Below are positions 1 through 9,254 of a DNA stretch of 64,000 nucleotides, piece by piece; position 1 is the first letter of the stretch; each line of letters begins with the position of its first letter. The notes below the pieces were generated by a model, which saw only the letters and a list, made by a program, of their open reading frames with translations, was not told the DNA's origin and ran no database searches. The DNA comes from Podochytrium sp. JEL0797 (Eukaryota; Chytridiomycota; Chytridiomycetes; Chytridiales; Chytriomycetaceae), in assembly GCA_027596195.1 (NCBI GenBank), contig JADGJG010000017.1, forward strand, positions 1 to 64,000, given 5' to 3'. The translations under genes were made by a program, and so were the position numbers.

Positions 1-703
1 AGGTAGGTCTTCACATAGAAGATGATGATGCCGGAAATGTTGGTAACAAAGGTGGTTCCCATAGTCGCACTCCAAACGAGTCCTTGCAACGCAAGATCCG
101 GTGTCACTCCTTGCGACGATGTCTGAACCCAAATATTAGAAAATCGAAAATTGAGAAGGCGAGGACAGAGGAACTCACCGACGTTGCAAAGACCCAAATC
201 GAAATGCAGCTGACAAGGATCGGTTGCGCCAAAACGATGCAATCGTACAGCTGCTGCCGTTTGGCTGAGATTCCGTTGATCGTCGTCCATCTCGACATTG
301 CCAGAAGGAGATTCAACGCGAATATAAAGGAGATGATACTTGCGAGAAGGGCAGCTTCGATTTGGTGCTCGAGCTGCACCTTTGCCCATTCGCTTTCGAA
401 CTCCTCGCGAGTTGAATACGAATGGGCTGCCACATCCAACCAAAACTTGGTGGGAATGAGTATTGACCACATGAGCGATACGGCGGCCAAGAGTCCCATG
501 ATTTGCTCGGTTCTGGCGATCAACAAGGTGCGACGGCCAACCCACAAGCCGAGCAGCACGAGGTCGTTCAGGAAGAAACCAATAATATACATTGGCTGCT
601 GTACCCAAACATGAATGCCGAACTGGTATGGATCGGTTGCTGGGCTCTCGATGGCGAAGGAGCCGTTGGCCGGTGGCAGTGATTGGATCACGGGTTCCGA
701 CAT
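1..703 (-). CDS. Rhodopsin-like 7TM receptor, copy 1 (3' end outside window)
   Basis: Partial gene: exon 1 is 703-179 (175 codons) and exon 2 starts at 122 and runs off the window at base 1, with a 56-bp GT-AG intron between. Exon 1 holds a short N-terminus with a possible N-glycosylation site (NGS) and four hydrophobic segments; TM3 ends in SRW followed by TTI, at the position of the class A (D/E)RY motif. The visible part of exon 2 starts TM5. It closely resembles the two complete copies at 939-2035 and 3575-4680 and shares their intron position and phase. The predicted role is a plasma-membrane G-protein-coupled receptor; the ligand is unknown. The start ATG at 703 matches the conserved MSEP start of all three copies. 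Confidence 0.8.
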
Positions 704-730
704 GCAAAATTGGTTTTCGGGAAATAGCTT

Positions 731-770
731 GGCGGGTGTCTTTTGATCCAGTCGCCTGGCACTAAAAAAA
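731..770 (-). promoter_or_regulatory. Repeated 40-bp element upstream of receptor copy 1
   Basis: This 40-bp block is almost identical (about 2 mismatches) to 4761-4800, upstream of receptor copy 3. Read on the gene strand it begins with a T-run and TTAG, then GCCAGGCG, so it could be a 3' splice acceptor of a 5'-UTR exon, a core promoter element, or just shared ancestry of the duplicated upstream region. Receptor copy 2 lacks it. Confidence 0.4.
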
Positions 771-938
771 ATCCGAGCGAAGAGGCATTGAAGAGTATAG
801 ACAGGAGAATTTCGTGAGGTATGTGGTGCCAGTGGGGGGGATGGTAAAATAAAAATATAAGGTGTTTCTCAGTCATTTCTCGATTTTTTTGCCGCTCGCC
901 CCCACCTGGTCCCCGTCCACCATTTTTATTCTATGAGG

Positions 939-2035
939 TTAGGCCACAATTCGGATAATATGAAATCCGGGATTGTTCGCCTGATTATTCAAAATGACGG
1001 GCTCATCATCGACAAATGCCTCTGCTTCCAACTCCTCCCTCCTCCTCTTCAACAATCCAAACAGCAGCACGCGAAGATCTCTCTTCAGGTATAAGATAAG
1101 GATGGGTGTCACAATCACATCCAATGTTGATGCCACACTCGACAAAGTATCCAACCACAGCGGAACACGGTCAAACCCAATGATCGCACGCAATGACGCC
1201 TCAACAAGAGATGGAAGCCAACAGATGATGAGACTTGAACTGAGAATCGCGCAGTTGATTGAGAGCTGGCGCGCCACGCGAAACTTGAGCAATTCTTCTT
1301 TGGCTTGGTTTCCTGCCACGAGGGCCTTGAGCTTGCGCATTGCGGCGAAATATGTCTTCACGTAAAAGAAGATGATGCCGGAAACGTTGGTAACAAAGGT
1401 GGTTCCCATAATCGCGCTCCAAACGAGTCCTTGCAGCGCAAGATCCGGTGTCACTCCTTGCGACGATGTCTGGGCCGAATTATCAGGAAGAAGGAAAATG
1501 GAAAAGACGAAGCACTCACTGACGTTGCAAAGACCCAAATCGAAATGCAGCTGACAAGGATCGGTTGCGACAACACGATGCAATCGAACAATTGCTGCCG
1601 TTTGACTGAGATTCCGTTGATCGTCGTCCACCTCGATATTGCCAGAAGGAGATTCAACGCGAATATAAAGGTGAGAATAATAGCCAGAAGGGTTGCTTCA
1701 ATTTGGTGCGCGAGCTGCACCTTCGCCGATTCGCTTTGGAACTCCTCGAGAGTTGAATACGAATGAACTTGGACATCCAAGATAAACTTGGTGGGAATGA
1801 GTATTGACCACATGAGCGAGAGGGCGGCCAATAACCCCATGATCTGCTCTGTTCTGGCGACCAACAAGGTCCGACGGCCAACCCAGAGGCCGAGCAGCAC
1901 GAGGGCGTTCAGTAAGAAACCAACGAGATACAGTGGCCCCTGTACCCAAGCATGAATGCCGAACTGGTATGGATCGTTTGCTGGGCTCTCTATGACGAAG
2001 GAGCCGTTGGCCGATCCTCTTCCAGGCTCTGACAT
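939..2035 (-). CDS. Rhodopsin-like 7TM receptor, copy 2
   Basis: Two exons, 2035-1520 and 1469-939, separated by a 50-bp intron, give 348 residues. Seven hydrophobic segments are visible, four in exon 1 and three in exon 2. Class A hallmarks are present in altered form: SRW at the end of TM3, CWLP in TM6 (the CWxP toggle) and TPILILY in TM7 in place of NPxxY, followed by a basic KRDL segment like helix 8. The predicted role is a plasma-membrane receptor signalling through heterotrimeric G proteins; the ligand cannot be inferred. It lies tail to head behind copy 1 and is divergent from the cyclin gene downstream in coordinate order. Start chosen at the conserved MSEP. Confidence 0.85.
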
Positions 2036-2257
2036 TGAAAAATTCCCAAGCTGGAGATGGGCGGAGATGGATCACGGATCAATTCAAAAATTGATTAGAA
2101 CAGATAGCGCTGGAAAAGGGCGAATAGACAGAAGAGGAACAAGTTAGTTCTTTCCCCCTTCATCACCTGGGTCTAATATCTTTCCTTTTTCCGTCACGCA
2201 TACGAGGGGCCCGACGTGAACGATGGAAATCGGGATAACAATGCAGTTTCAAAAACA

Positions 2258-3196
2258 ATGGCGAAAGTTGGCGAGCAGAGCTCGAAAACCATTGCCAACG
2301 TTCTCGAAACGTCTCTGGGCACAGTCGAAGCAGCGTACGCCCTAGCAGATGTCGTTGCCTTGACAATCTCACACCATATTCCCACTTCAAAAACGACGGA
2401 GTTCGACCTTTGCCGATTCGCTCGACATGCAGTCGAAAGAACCCATAGCACGACGCAGATCCTCTTGACGGCACTGACTTATTGCGATAAATATTTCGAA
2501 GCCCCGGCAAAGAACCAGTTCCCTCGACCTCTCGATGGAAGCGATAAACTGCAGTTCAAGATCCTTCTCAGCACTCTAATCTGCGGTTATAAATATTGCA
2601 ACGATTCAAACCCCGTCGCCAACACGGCGTGGACAAATGTCACAGACAAGTTTACCATCAGTGAGATAAACGCGATGGAACGCGAGTTTCTCGCCGTGAT
2701 CAATTATTCACTGGTCGTGGAAGACACGCAAACCCAAAAGCGCTGGTTGGATACGATTCAGGAGATTATGGATAAAACGGACGCGTTTTTGCTGGTGAGA
2801 ATGAGCAGTTCAGATGCAATAAGCGACATTTTGAGCAGCTGCGGTGCGGTATCAAGCAGCTGTTCATTGGGTGTCTTGAGTCGCGCTTCAAGCAGGGCCA
2901 GCAGCAGGGCATCTATGCGCAGTGGGTCGTCACTGGGGAGCGCTGATAGGGTTCGGTCAAGGCTTTCAATCGACAGCTCCGATCCATCGGCTTCCACCTC
3001 GGGTGATCAAAAAAAGTGGAAGGCGTCTAGAATCTCGTTGCCAGGGAGCGCAATTGCATCACCTCGACAGAGCAATTCCCAGTTGAGTGGTTCCCAGGGA
3101 CTTAGCAATCTTCTCGAGAAACTGCATATCAAGAAACGGGGATCTTCAACAGCCCCGTTGCTCCCACCTCAAATGCAGTTGCAGCCAAAGAAATGA
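2258..3196 (+). CDS. PHO80/PCL-like cyclin
   Basis: Single open exon of 312 residues from the first in-frame ATG (2258); the frame is open upstream only to a stop near 2174 with no other ATG, so a small upstream exon is possible. Residues about 20-165 look like a cyclin box of the PHO80/PCL type: a CDKYF helix, then GYKYCNDSNPVANTAW and the F-T-I-S-E-I-N-x-x-E-x-x-F pattern typical of these cyclins. The C-terminal half is Ser/Arg-rich low complexity, likely regulatory. Known relatives bind a Pho85/CDK5-type kinase and control nutrient or cell-cycle responses; the partner here is inferred. It sits on the opposite strand between receptor copies 2 and 3. AATAAA signals follow shortly after the stop. 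Confidence 0.8.
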   Translation: MAKVGEQSSKTIANVLETSLGTVEAAYALADVVALTISHHIPTSKTTEFDLCRFARHAVERTHSTTQILLTALTYCDKYFEAPAKNQFPRPLDGSDKLQFKILLSTLICGYKYCNDSNPVANTAWTNVTDKFTISEINAMEREFLAVINYSLVVEDTQTQKRWLDTIQEIMDKTDAFLLVRMSSSDAISDILSSCGAVSSSCSLGVLSRASSRASSRASMRSGSSLGSADRVRSRLSIDSSDPSASTSGDQKKWKASRISLPGSAIASPRQSNSQLSGSQGLSNLLEKLHIKKRGSSTAPLLPPQMQLQPKK

Positions 3197-3574
3197 TAAT
3201 ATTGAAATAAAGCAGCGCGTACGATTCTTCGAACATGTGGAGAAAGGGTGGCATCAGTTTTTGAACACGCGTTTTTCTTTCTCTATTTTTGGTTGAAATA
3301 AAAAATAAATAAGGTTAGTCGGCAAATGGAATCCACGAATATTTTGGCCAGAGCATTCGATTGGATCGGAAATTTTAAAAAATCTCTCTAAATCCCTTCA
3401 TTGTTATCTATTTTTTAATGGAGAACAAGTAACTTTGAAACGTTCCTTAATGCTGTTATTTCGCTTTTTGAAATAATCAAGCTGGGGTTTGACCAGGATG
3501 GACAGAGCGCCATATTTTTGCCGCTCGATTTCCCAGTGTTTTCCCTCGACCTTTATTCAGACTTCTAAATAATG
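3197..3574. other. Intergenic between convergent cyclin and receptor copy 3
   Basis: AT-rich 3' flank shared by two convergent genes. AATAAA-type signals for the cyclin transcript lie near 3208 and 3296-3310. No further ORF or RNA gene is apparent. Confidence 0.6.
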
Positions 3575-4680
3575 CTACGCCACAATTCGGATAATACCAA
3601 ATGCTGGATTATTCCCCTGATTATTCAAAAAGACCGGCCCGTCATTGACGAATGCCTCTGCTTCCGACACCTCTTTTCTCCTCTTCAACAATTCAAACAG
3701 CAGCACGCGAAGGTCTCTTTTAAAATATAAGATAAGGAGAGGTGTAGCAATCACATCCAATGTTGATGCAACACTTGATAACGAATCCAACCAAATTGGA
3801 ACGCGTTCAAATCCAATGATCGCACGCAAAGACGCCTCTATAAGAGATGGAAGCCAGCAGATGATGAGACTTGAGCTGAGAATCGCACAGTTGATGGAGA
3901 GCTGGCGCGTCACGCGAAACTTCAGCAATTCTTTTTTGGCTTGGTTTCCTGCCACCAGGGCCTTGAGCTTGCGCATCGACACGAGATATGTCTTCACATA
4001 GAAGATGATGATGCCGGAAATGTTGGTAACAAAGCTGGTTCCCATAATCGCACTCCAAACGAGTCCTTGCAACGCAAGATCCGGTGTCACTCCTTGCGAC
4101 GATGTCTAACTCCAGTTCTTAGGGAAAACGAAAATTGAAAAGACGAGGAACTCACCGACGTTGCAAAGACCCAAATCGAAATGCAACTGGCAAGGAACGG
4201 TTGCGCCAAAACAATGCAATCAAACAACTGCTGCCGTTTGGCTGAGATTCCGTTGATCGTCGTCCATCTCGACATTGCCAGAAGGTGATTCAACGCGAAT
4301 ATAAAGGAGATAATGCTTGCGAGAAGGGCAGCTTCGATTTGGTGCTCGAGCTGCACCTTTGCCCATTCGCCTTCGAACTCCTCGCGAGTTGAATACGAAT
4401 GGACTGTGACATCCAACCAAAACTTGGTGGGAATGAGTATTGACCACATGAGCGAGAGGGCGGCCAAAAGCCCCATGATCCGCTCTGTTCTGGCGACCAA
4501 CAAGGTCCGACGGCCAGCCCACAAGCCGAGCAGCACGAGAGCGTTCAGGAAGAAACCAATTATATACAGTGGTTGCTGTACCCAAACATGAATGCCGAAC
4601 TGGTATGGATCGGTTGCTGGGCTCTCGATGGCGAAGGAGCCGTTGACAGTTGCCTGTGATTGGGTCACGGGCTCTGACAT
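3575..4680 (-). CDS. Rhodopsin-like 7TM receptor, copy 3
   Basis: Two exons, 4680-4156 and 4105-3575, with a 50-bp intron at the same position as in copies 1 and 2, give 351 residues. Same architecture as copy 2: NGS near the N-terminus, TM1-TM4 in exon 1, SRW-TTI after TM3, then TM5-TM7 in exon 2 with CWLP in TM6 and a TPLLILY-like TM7 end. Exon 1 is closer to copy 1 than to copy 2, including the upstream region. A surface receptor coupled to G proteins is the likely role. Start at the conserved MSEP. Confidence 0.85.
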
Positions 4681-5593
4681 GGAAAAAACAGTGCGTTCAG
4701 TTTTTCCGGCGATTTTTACGGGAAATGGAGATGCTCAAAAAAATGAACTAAGGTCACCTCGGCGGGTGTCTTTTGATTCAGCCGCCTGGCACTAAAAAAA
4801 TGGTCAAGAGAATTTGTGAGCCATGAGGCGTCTGTGGGCCATCTTTCCATCGTGTTTGGTGTGCTTTTAAAAAGAGAAGCGTTCTTTCGTCCATCAAAGT
4901 GCAGATTGGAAGAGTTTGGATTTACTTTTTGGGAACCCACTCGTGTAGGTAGCTTGTTTTGTTCGTTTTTGTATTCGGAATATTAAAGCGTCGTTAAAAG
5001 CGTCGGTTTCTCGAAGTGTCTCGAGAAAGTGATACCAAATCCGGGGTCTCCATCCCAGTCTCCATCCTTTTCGTTTTCTTTCTCGTATCAAATCCTAGTA
5101 TGTGACGGCTATGCAGTCACTGGAGAAAGTTGAGAATACGATCGCGGAGCCGATGCGAACGCTGCAGCCGATGGTTGGACTCCCATTCTGTTAGCATTGG
5201 AATTTGATGACTGCCAAAGGGTGAACGAATCTCGTGATCTTGTCACGTGAATGAGTTTACCTTTCTTGTGACTCTTGTGGCTTCGGCAATTGAGAGATTG
5301 GCGCCGAAGATTAAGATTTGTGTACGAAATGCGTCGAGCGATCCTGGATGGGAGGCATTTGGTGGATATTGGTCGAGAATTTTTTTAAATCGATGCGTGA
5401 AACAGGAGAGAAGTGATTTCGCGAAGGATGCGTTGGCATATTTTTCAGATATTTTCTTCCTTTGTTCTAGATCCTGAAAAAGTGATAGCATGGAAGGCAA
5501 AGTGCTTGCCAAATTTTTTCGATTTGATTAAAACAAGCCTGGGTAACAAAGTGGGTGGAGGAGGGAGATTTGTGGCCAATTTGATCCTTGAAA
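4681..5593. other. Intergenic upstream of receptor 3 and chitinase 1
   Basis: A 0.9-kb divergent promoter region between receptor copy 3 (minus) and the chitinase (plus). It holds the 40-bp repeated element at 4761-4800. The other ORFs in it look like chance open frames. No tRNA or transposon was seen. Confidence 0.6.
4761..4800 (-). promoter_or_regulatory. Repeated 40-bp element upstream of receptor copy 3
   Basis: Near-identical to 731-770. It lies about 80-120 bp before the receptor ATG and contains GCCTGGCACTAAAAAAA on the plus strand. A shorter version (CGCCTGGCGCTAAGAAAA) occurs at about 60935-60953, upstream of the HtrA-like gene and in the same orientation relative to that gene. Confidence 0.4.
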
Positions 5594-7151
5594 ATGCAGA
5601 CAGCCTTGCTCTTGACTGCTCTCGCCTCCTGTGCGTTCGCACAAGATGATAGCTCCGCGGCTCCACAGGCAGCCCAAGCTTTGGCAATGTCCTCTGGCTT
5701 CTCTGCTCCGCTGAACCCAGCCCCTGTCACCCTGCCATCTGGAAAGCGTCTCGTTTCTTACTACGCAAACTGGGCGACGTACGCCACGGACTCTCCCAAC
5801 GGCCCCCCTTACGAGTTTTACCAGCCGGCCGACCTTCCCATCAGCAAGATCAGTGACATCAACTACGCTTTCTGGGTCATTGGAAACAAGACAACCGGAA
5901 CCATGTCTGAAGTTCCAGTCTCAAGCGACCCCTTCTCTGACTACCAACAAGTTTTCAATGCCTCCAACCCCGCGCACCACGTCGGCGCGTATGACACCAA
6001 GGGCCAAAAATACTTTGGAAACTTTGGCCAGTTCATGAAGCTCAAGCAAACCAACCAGTTCAACTTCGGTCTCAGTATCGGTGGATGGATTGGGTCGACT
6101 TACTTTTCAAGTGCGATGAAGCAGCCTGCGGCGTTCATTGACGGTATTTTCGACGTTTTGAATGCGTACCCGGGACTTTTTAATCGCGTTGACGTGTGAG
6201 TGTTGTGTGTTTTATGGATTGCGGACTGTTACTAACTTTTTCTTCTATAGTGATTGGGAATACGTTCAGAACACGACCGTTGACAACTTTGGCAACGGAA
6301 ACGAAGCAGATCCTGCCGACCCAGCCGATTTCGCGGTGTTCTTGAAAATGCTCCGTTCTCGACTCAACAAGGCCGGTCTCACCAACTTTGAAATCACTTC
6401 TTGTGTCACCCCGAACCCATCTCGCATGACAGCTCTTCCTTTCGCGGCCATGATCAAGTACCTCGATTTCTTCAACATCATGACGTATGATTTCGGCTCT
6501 TCCGCTTGGGGTGACACGATCGCGGCTCCGCAATCCAACGTGTACAGCGTGACACCATACGCACACTATTCCGTCGACCTGGCTGTCAAGACTTATCTCT
6601 CGTACGGCGTTCCTGCCAGCAAGATCAACATTGGTGTCGCCATGTATTCCCAAATCTACGGCAACACAACGGGAATGGGACAACCCTCAAGTGGAGCTGG
6701 ATCCGACTCGTACAACACTCTCTGTCCCAGCGGCAACTGCGACTACCGCCAAATTCCCCTGCCAGGAAGCACCGAGTACTGGGACAGCGCAAGTAAGAGC
6801 GCGTACACGTTGAACCCAAGCAACGGCGACATGCTGGTGTACGATTCGATTTTCTCTGTTGCCGAGAAGTGCCAATACGTGTGGGATAATGGTCTCGCTG
6901 GAATGATTGCATGGGAGTCTTCGAATGATGTTCGCGACGTCAAGAACAGCAGAAGCTTGACGGCTGCCATGAACAAATGTTTGGCGTCGGACCCAAGAAG
7001 AAACCACGGAACGCCTTGCAACGGGAAGGCCAAGGGTTGCGCTGCGACTGCTTTGGCCACTTGTTCAAACAACGCGTGGGTCGTGAAGGATTGTCCAAGT
7101 GGTCAAGTTTGCAAGGGAACGGGTTCTGCCACAAAGTGCGCTCTTCCTTGA
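5594..7151 (+). CDS. Secreted GH18 chitinase with C-terminal CBM19-like domain
   Basis: Two exons, 5594-6195 and 6251-7151, give 500 residues. The first 18 or so residues form a signal peptide ending near CAFAQ. The GH18 barrel shows the SxGG signature (GLSIGGW) and the catalytic DxDxE in NRVDVDWEY, with Glu204 as the likely acid; the usual DG before it is changed to NR. The single intron cuts the codon just before the catalytic DWE. About 45 C-terminal residues are Cys-rich (GTPCNGKAKGC to CPSGQVC), resembling a CBM19-like chitin-binding module. The predicted enzyme hydrolyses beta-1,4-GlcNAc polymers outside the cell, for wall remodelling or chitin feeding. It is paralogous to the genes at 35088 and 41339, also 500 residues long. 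AATAAA occurs near 7184 and 7224. Confidence 0.92.
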
Positions 7152-7281
7152 TATTCTCTTCCTTTCTGATTCATTTAGATCAAATAAAACAACGTTCTTT
7201 CTTTTATCAAGTTCCAATTTAATCAATAAAAGGACTTTGTTTCTTTCAGATTGTCTCTCTTCGGCCAAGATCCAAAAAAAG

Positions 7282-8164
7282 TCACTTCAACAAATATTTG
7301 CGCGCCACCACAGCGGCTCCAATAAACGCCCCCGCGGCAACAAAACCCGTCAACGCATGCGCTGCCATAAATACTCTCTCCATCCAGCGAGTATAAGACT
7401 GAAATTGCTTTGTGTCGTTCACATTCGGGAACGCCTCCTTGGGCACGGGAACGCCCAAAAACGCACACAAGGGCGCCCAACCCTCTGAAACACTGAACTC
7501 GAGCAGTTGAGACTTAGGAACGACGCGTCTAACCTCAGCGACATGCTCGTTATAAACGCGAATACAGAATTCCTTGTCGTTCACGCGGTTTTCAAACGTT
7601 CCTTCAGAAACGCATCTGAAATGCGCTGGTCTCTTTGGCATCAAAAGTTTAACCCACATGGGCGGAGTGAGGTTCATGGAGCGAACGATTGTGTCGCTGA
7701 AGCTTTTGAACCACTTTTCGGGGTCGCGTTTCGTGAGGATGATTTTTGCATTGGGATACTTGACCATGAGTTCTTTGTAGTACGCTAGTGGGGGTGGGAG
7801 TGTTGGGGTGAGGATTCAACTGCCAAACAAAAGGAGTCCTGTCAAAACAAAAATGCAACGAACCCGTTGTTGGCCAATCGCACGTCGCCGAATATCCTTC
7901 AAAGATGGAGTCCCAGTCTGGTTTGCCTATGATAACGATCTAATATGAGTCTCGCAAAGCGGAGCGGTATTGCAATTCACCTGCCATGACAGCTTCCCAT
8001 TTCGGTCCGTCCTTGTTCTTGAACACTTCCGCCATATGATAACAGCGGAAGCCAAGAATGTCCAGAGCTGTCTTAAAGGACATGGTCCCTGTTCTGCCGA
8101 ACCCGGCTCCAATGATTTGCAATCCGGCAGGTTTGTTGTTCGAGGGGGCGCGGGCGGAAGTCAT
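7282..8164 (-). CDS. Sulfotransferase-like P-loop protein with C-terminal membrane segment
   Basis: Three exons, 8164-7981, 7926-7864 and 7784-7282, give 249 residues. The N-terminus carries GAGFGRTGTMSFKTAL, the 5'-phosphosulfate loop of the fungal sulfotransferase-like family (often mislabelled as epimerases). Later motifs are KPDWDSIFEGY, CDWPTTAYYKEL and ILTKRDPEKW, the expected second phosphate-binding strand. A hydrophobic stretch (GFVAAGAFIGAAVVA) just before the C-terminal KYLLK suggests tail anchoring. The family is predicted to bind PAPS, but substrates are mostly unknown. The second intron uses a GTTCGT donor, as do some neighbours. It is convergent with the chitinase. Confidence 0.8.
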
Positions 8165-8239
8165 GGCGGGCTGGTTTTGAAGATTTTTTCGGAACGAAAA
8201 TATCGAAACCCTCTATTTATTGTTCGTTTTTATGGGGGC

Positions 8240-9154
8240 TCACAAATGCCCCCTCTCTTTCGCCAGAGAAATCAACCAAACAGCCGCAAACACACCAATA
8301 GAAGTCGTCACGTAATTGACTTTCGTTTCTGACAACAGCGCAATATATTCCCCTCCGTAAAAACGAAACGGTTCCGACACGAATCTCCGCCACGTCCATC
8401 CGAAACCCACCCCAATCAAAGTTCCAACCGCGACTTGAGCCTCCGTATGGTGCCCCAAATACACGCGCGACCAAACTACGAGAGAGCTTGCTGCCAAAAC
8501 GGCGCAATTGATCAAGAGGGTTGCTGCCGAGTGATTCCACAGGAGATCAAAGTAGTTGGAATTCGACGGAGTAATCGCATCATCAAGCTCTGTAGAAACC
8601 CACAGACAGCTGTAAGTCGCCATGAACATTCTGTGGGAGCGAGTGTGAGTTGGGATCAGGCAAGCATTTCGGCCAGGTCCAGGGCGTGATCAACAAACGC
8701 TCACATGGCAGCAGAATGAGAGCTTGGCATTCCATAATCTGATTTCGTTTTCACTGCCGATTGGCCTTTTCGTTTGGCAGTTCCGTGCTTCATTTGAACC
8801 CCCGAAGGCCGTTTCTGGCGAATGGCCTTTTTGGAAACCTTGGCGATCCTGCCAGCGATCAGCGATGTTGCGGTGATAATGAACAACGAGATCAATCGGA
8901 CTGAATTAGGTTCAATGAGGTCGTTTCTGGAACTCACAGCACAGCGAGGATCGAGCCGAGGCAGAAGTGCAAGGAGTCGGACGAAAACTGGGTTGCGACC
9001 ATCTGGCACTAGGGTAAGACGAGGGAGCAAATCATCGGCAGAAACGAACCATGGTGGCCGTGATGCACATAACGATGGGACCTGTCTTTTCGAGAACGTC
9101 CATCGCTGGAGATGGTTGCGGATCAGGAAGAATTTCGGTGGAATTCGCGTGCAT
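8240..9154 (-). CDS. PAP2-family phosphatase, dolichyl-diphosphatase-like
   Basis: Four exons, 9154-9050, 9008-8938, 8848-8705 and 8630-8240, give 236 residues. All three PAP2 active-site motifs are readable: KKAIRQKRP (motif 1), YGMPSSHS (motif 2) and SRVYLGHHTEAQV (motif 3). Motif 3 and the YGMPSSHS form resemble DOLPP1/CAX4, which recycles dolichyl diphosphate in the ER for N-glycosylation; plant LPPe-type phosphatases are an alternative. Several membrane helices are predicted. Motif 1 is formed only after splicing out the 8937-8849 intron, which supports that junction. A 100-bp gap separates its ATG from the divergent RAV1-like gene. Confidence 0.75.
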
Positions 9155-9254
9155 CTGTCACATGGCGTCTCTTCACGAATAGCCATTTAATAATAATATG
9201 TCAAAAGAGAAGCCAAAGAAGTAATTATCGAAGCTGTCAAAACACGATACGAAA
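9155..9254. promoter_or_regulatory. Short divergent promoter, PAP2 gene / RAV1-like gene
   Basis: Only 100 bp separate the two divergent start codons, so transcription of both genes probably starts from one shared nucleosome-free region. No specific factor site is recognised. Confidence 0.4.

Noticed and set aside
5245..5730. Overlapping small ORFs upstream of chitinase 1
   Set aside because: Short frames on both strands in the promoter region, overlapping each other and the true start; no protein-like features.
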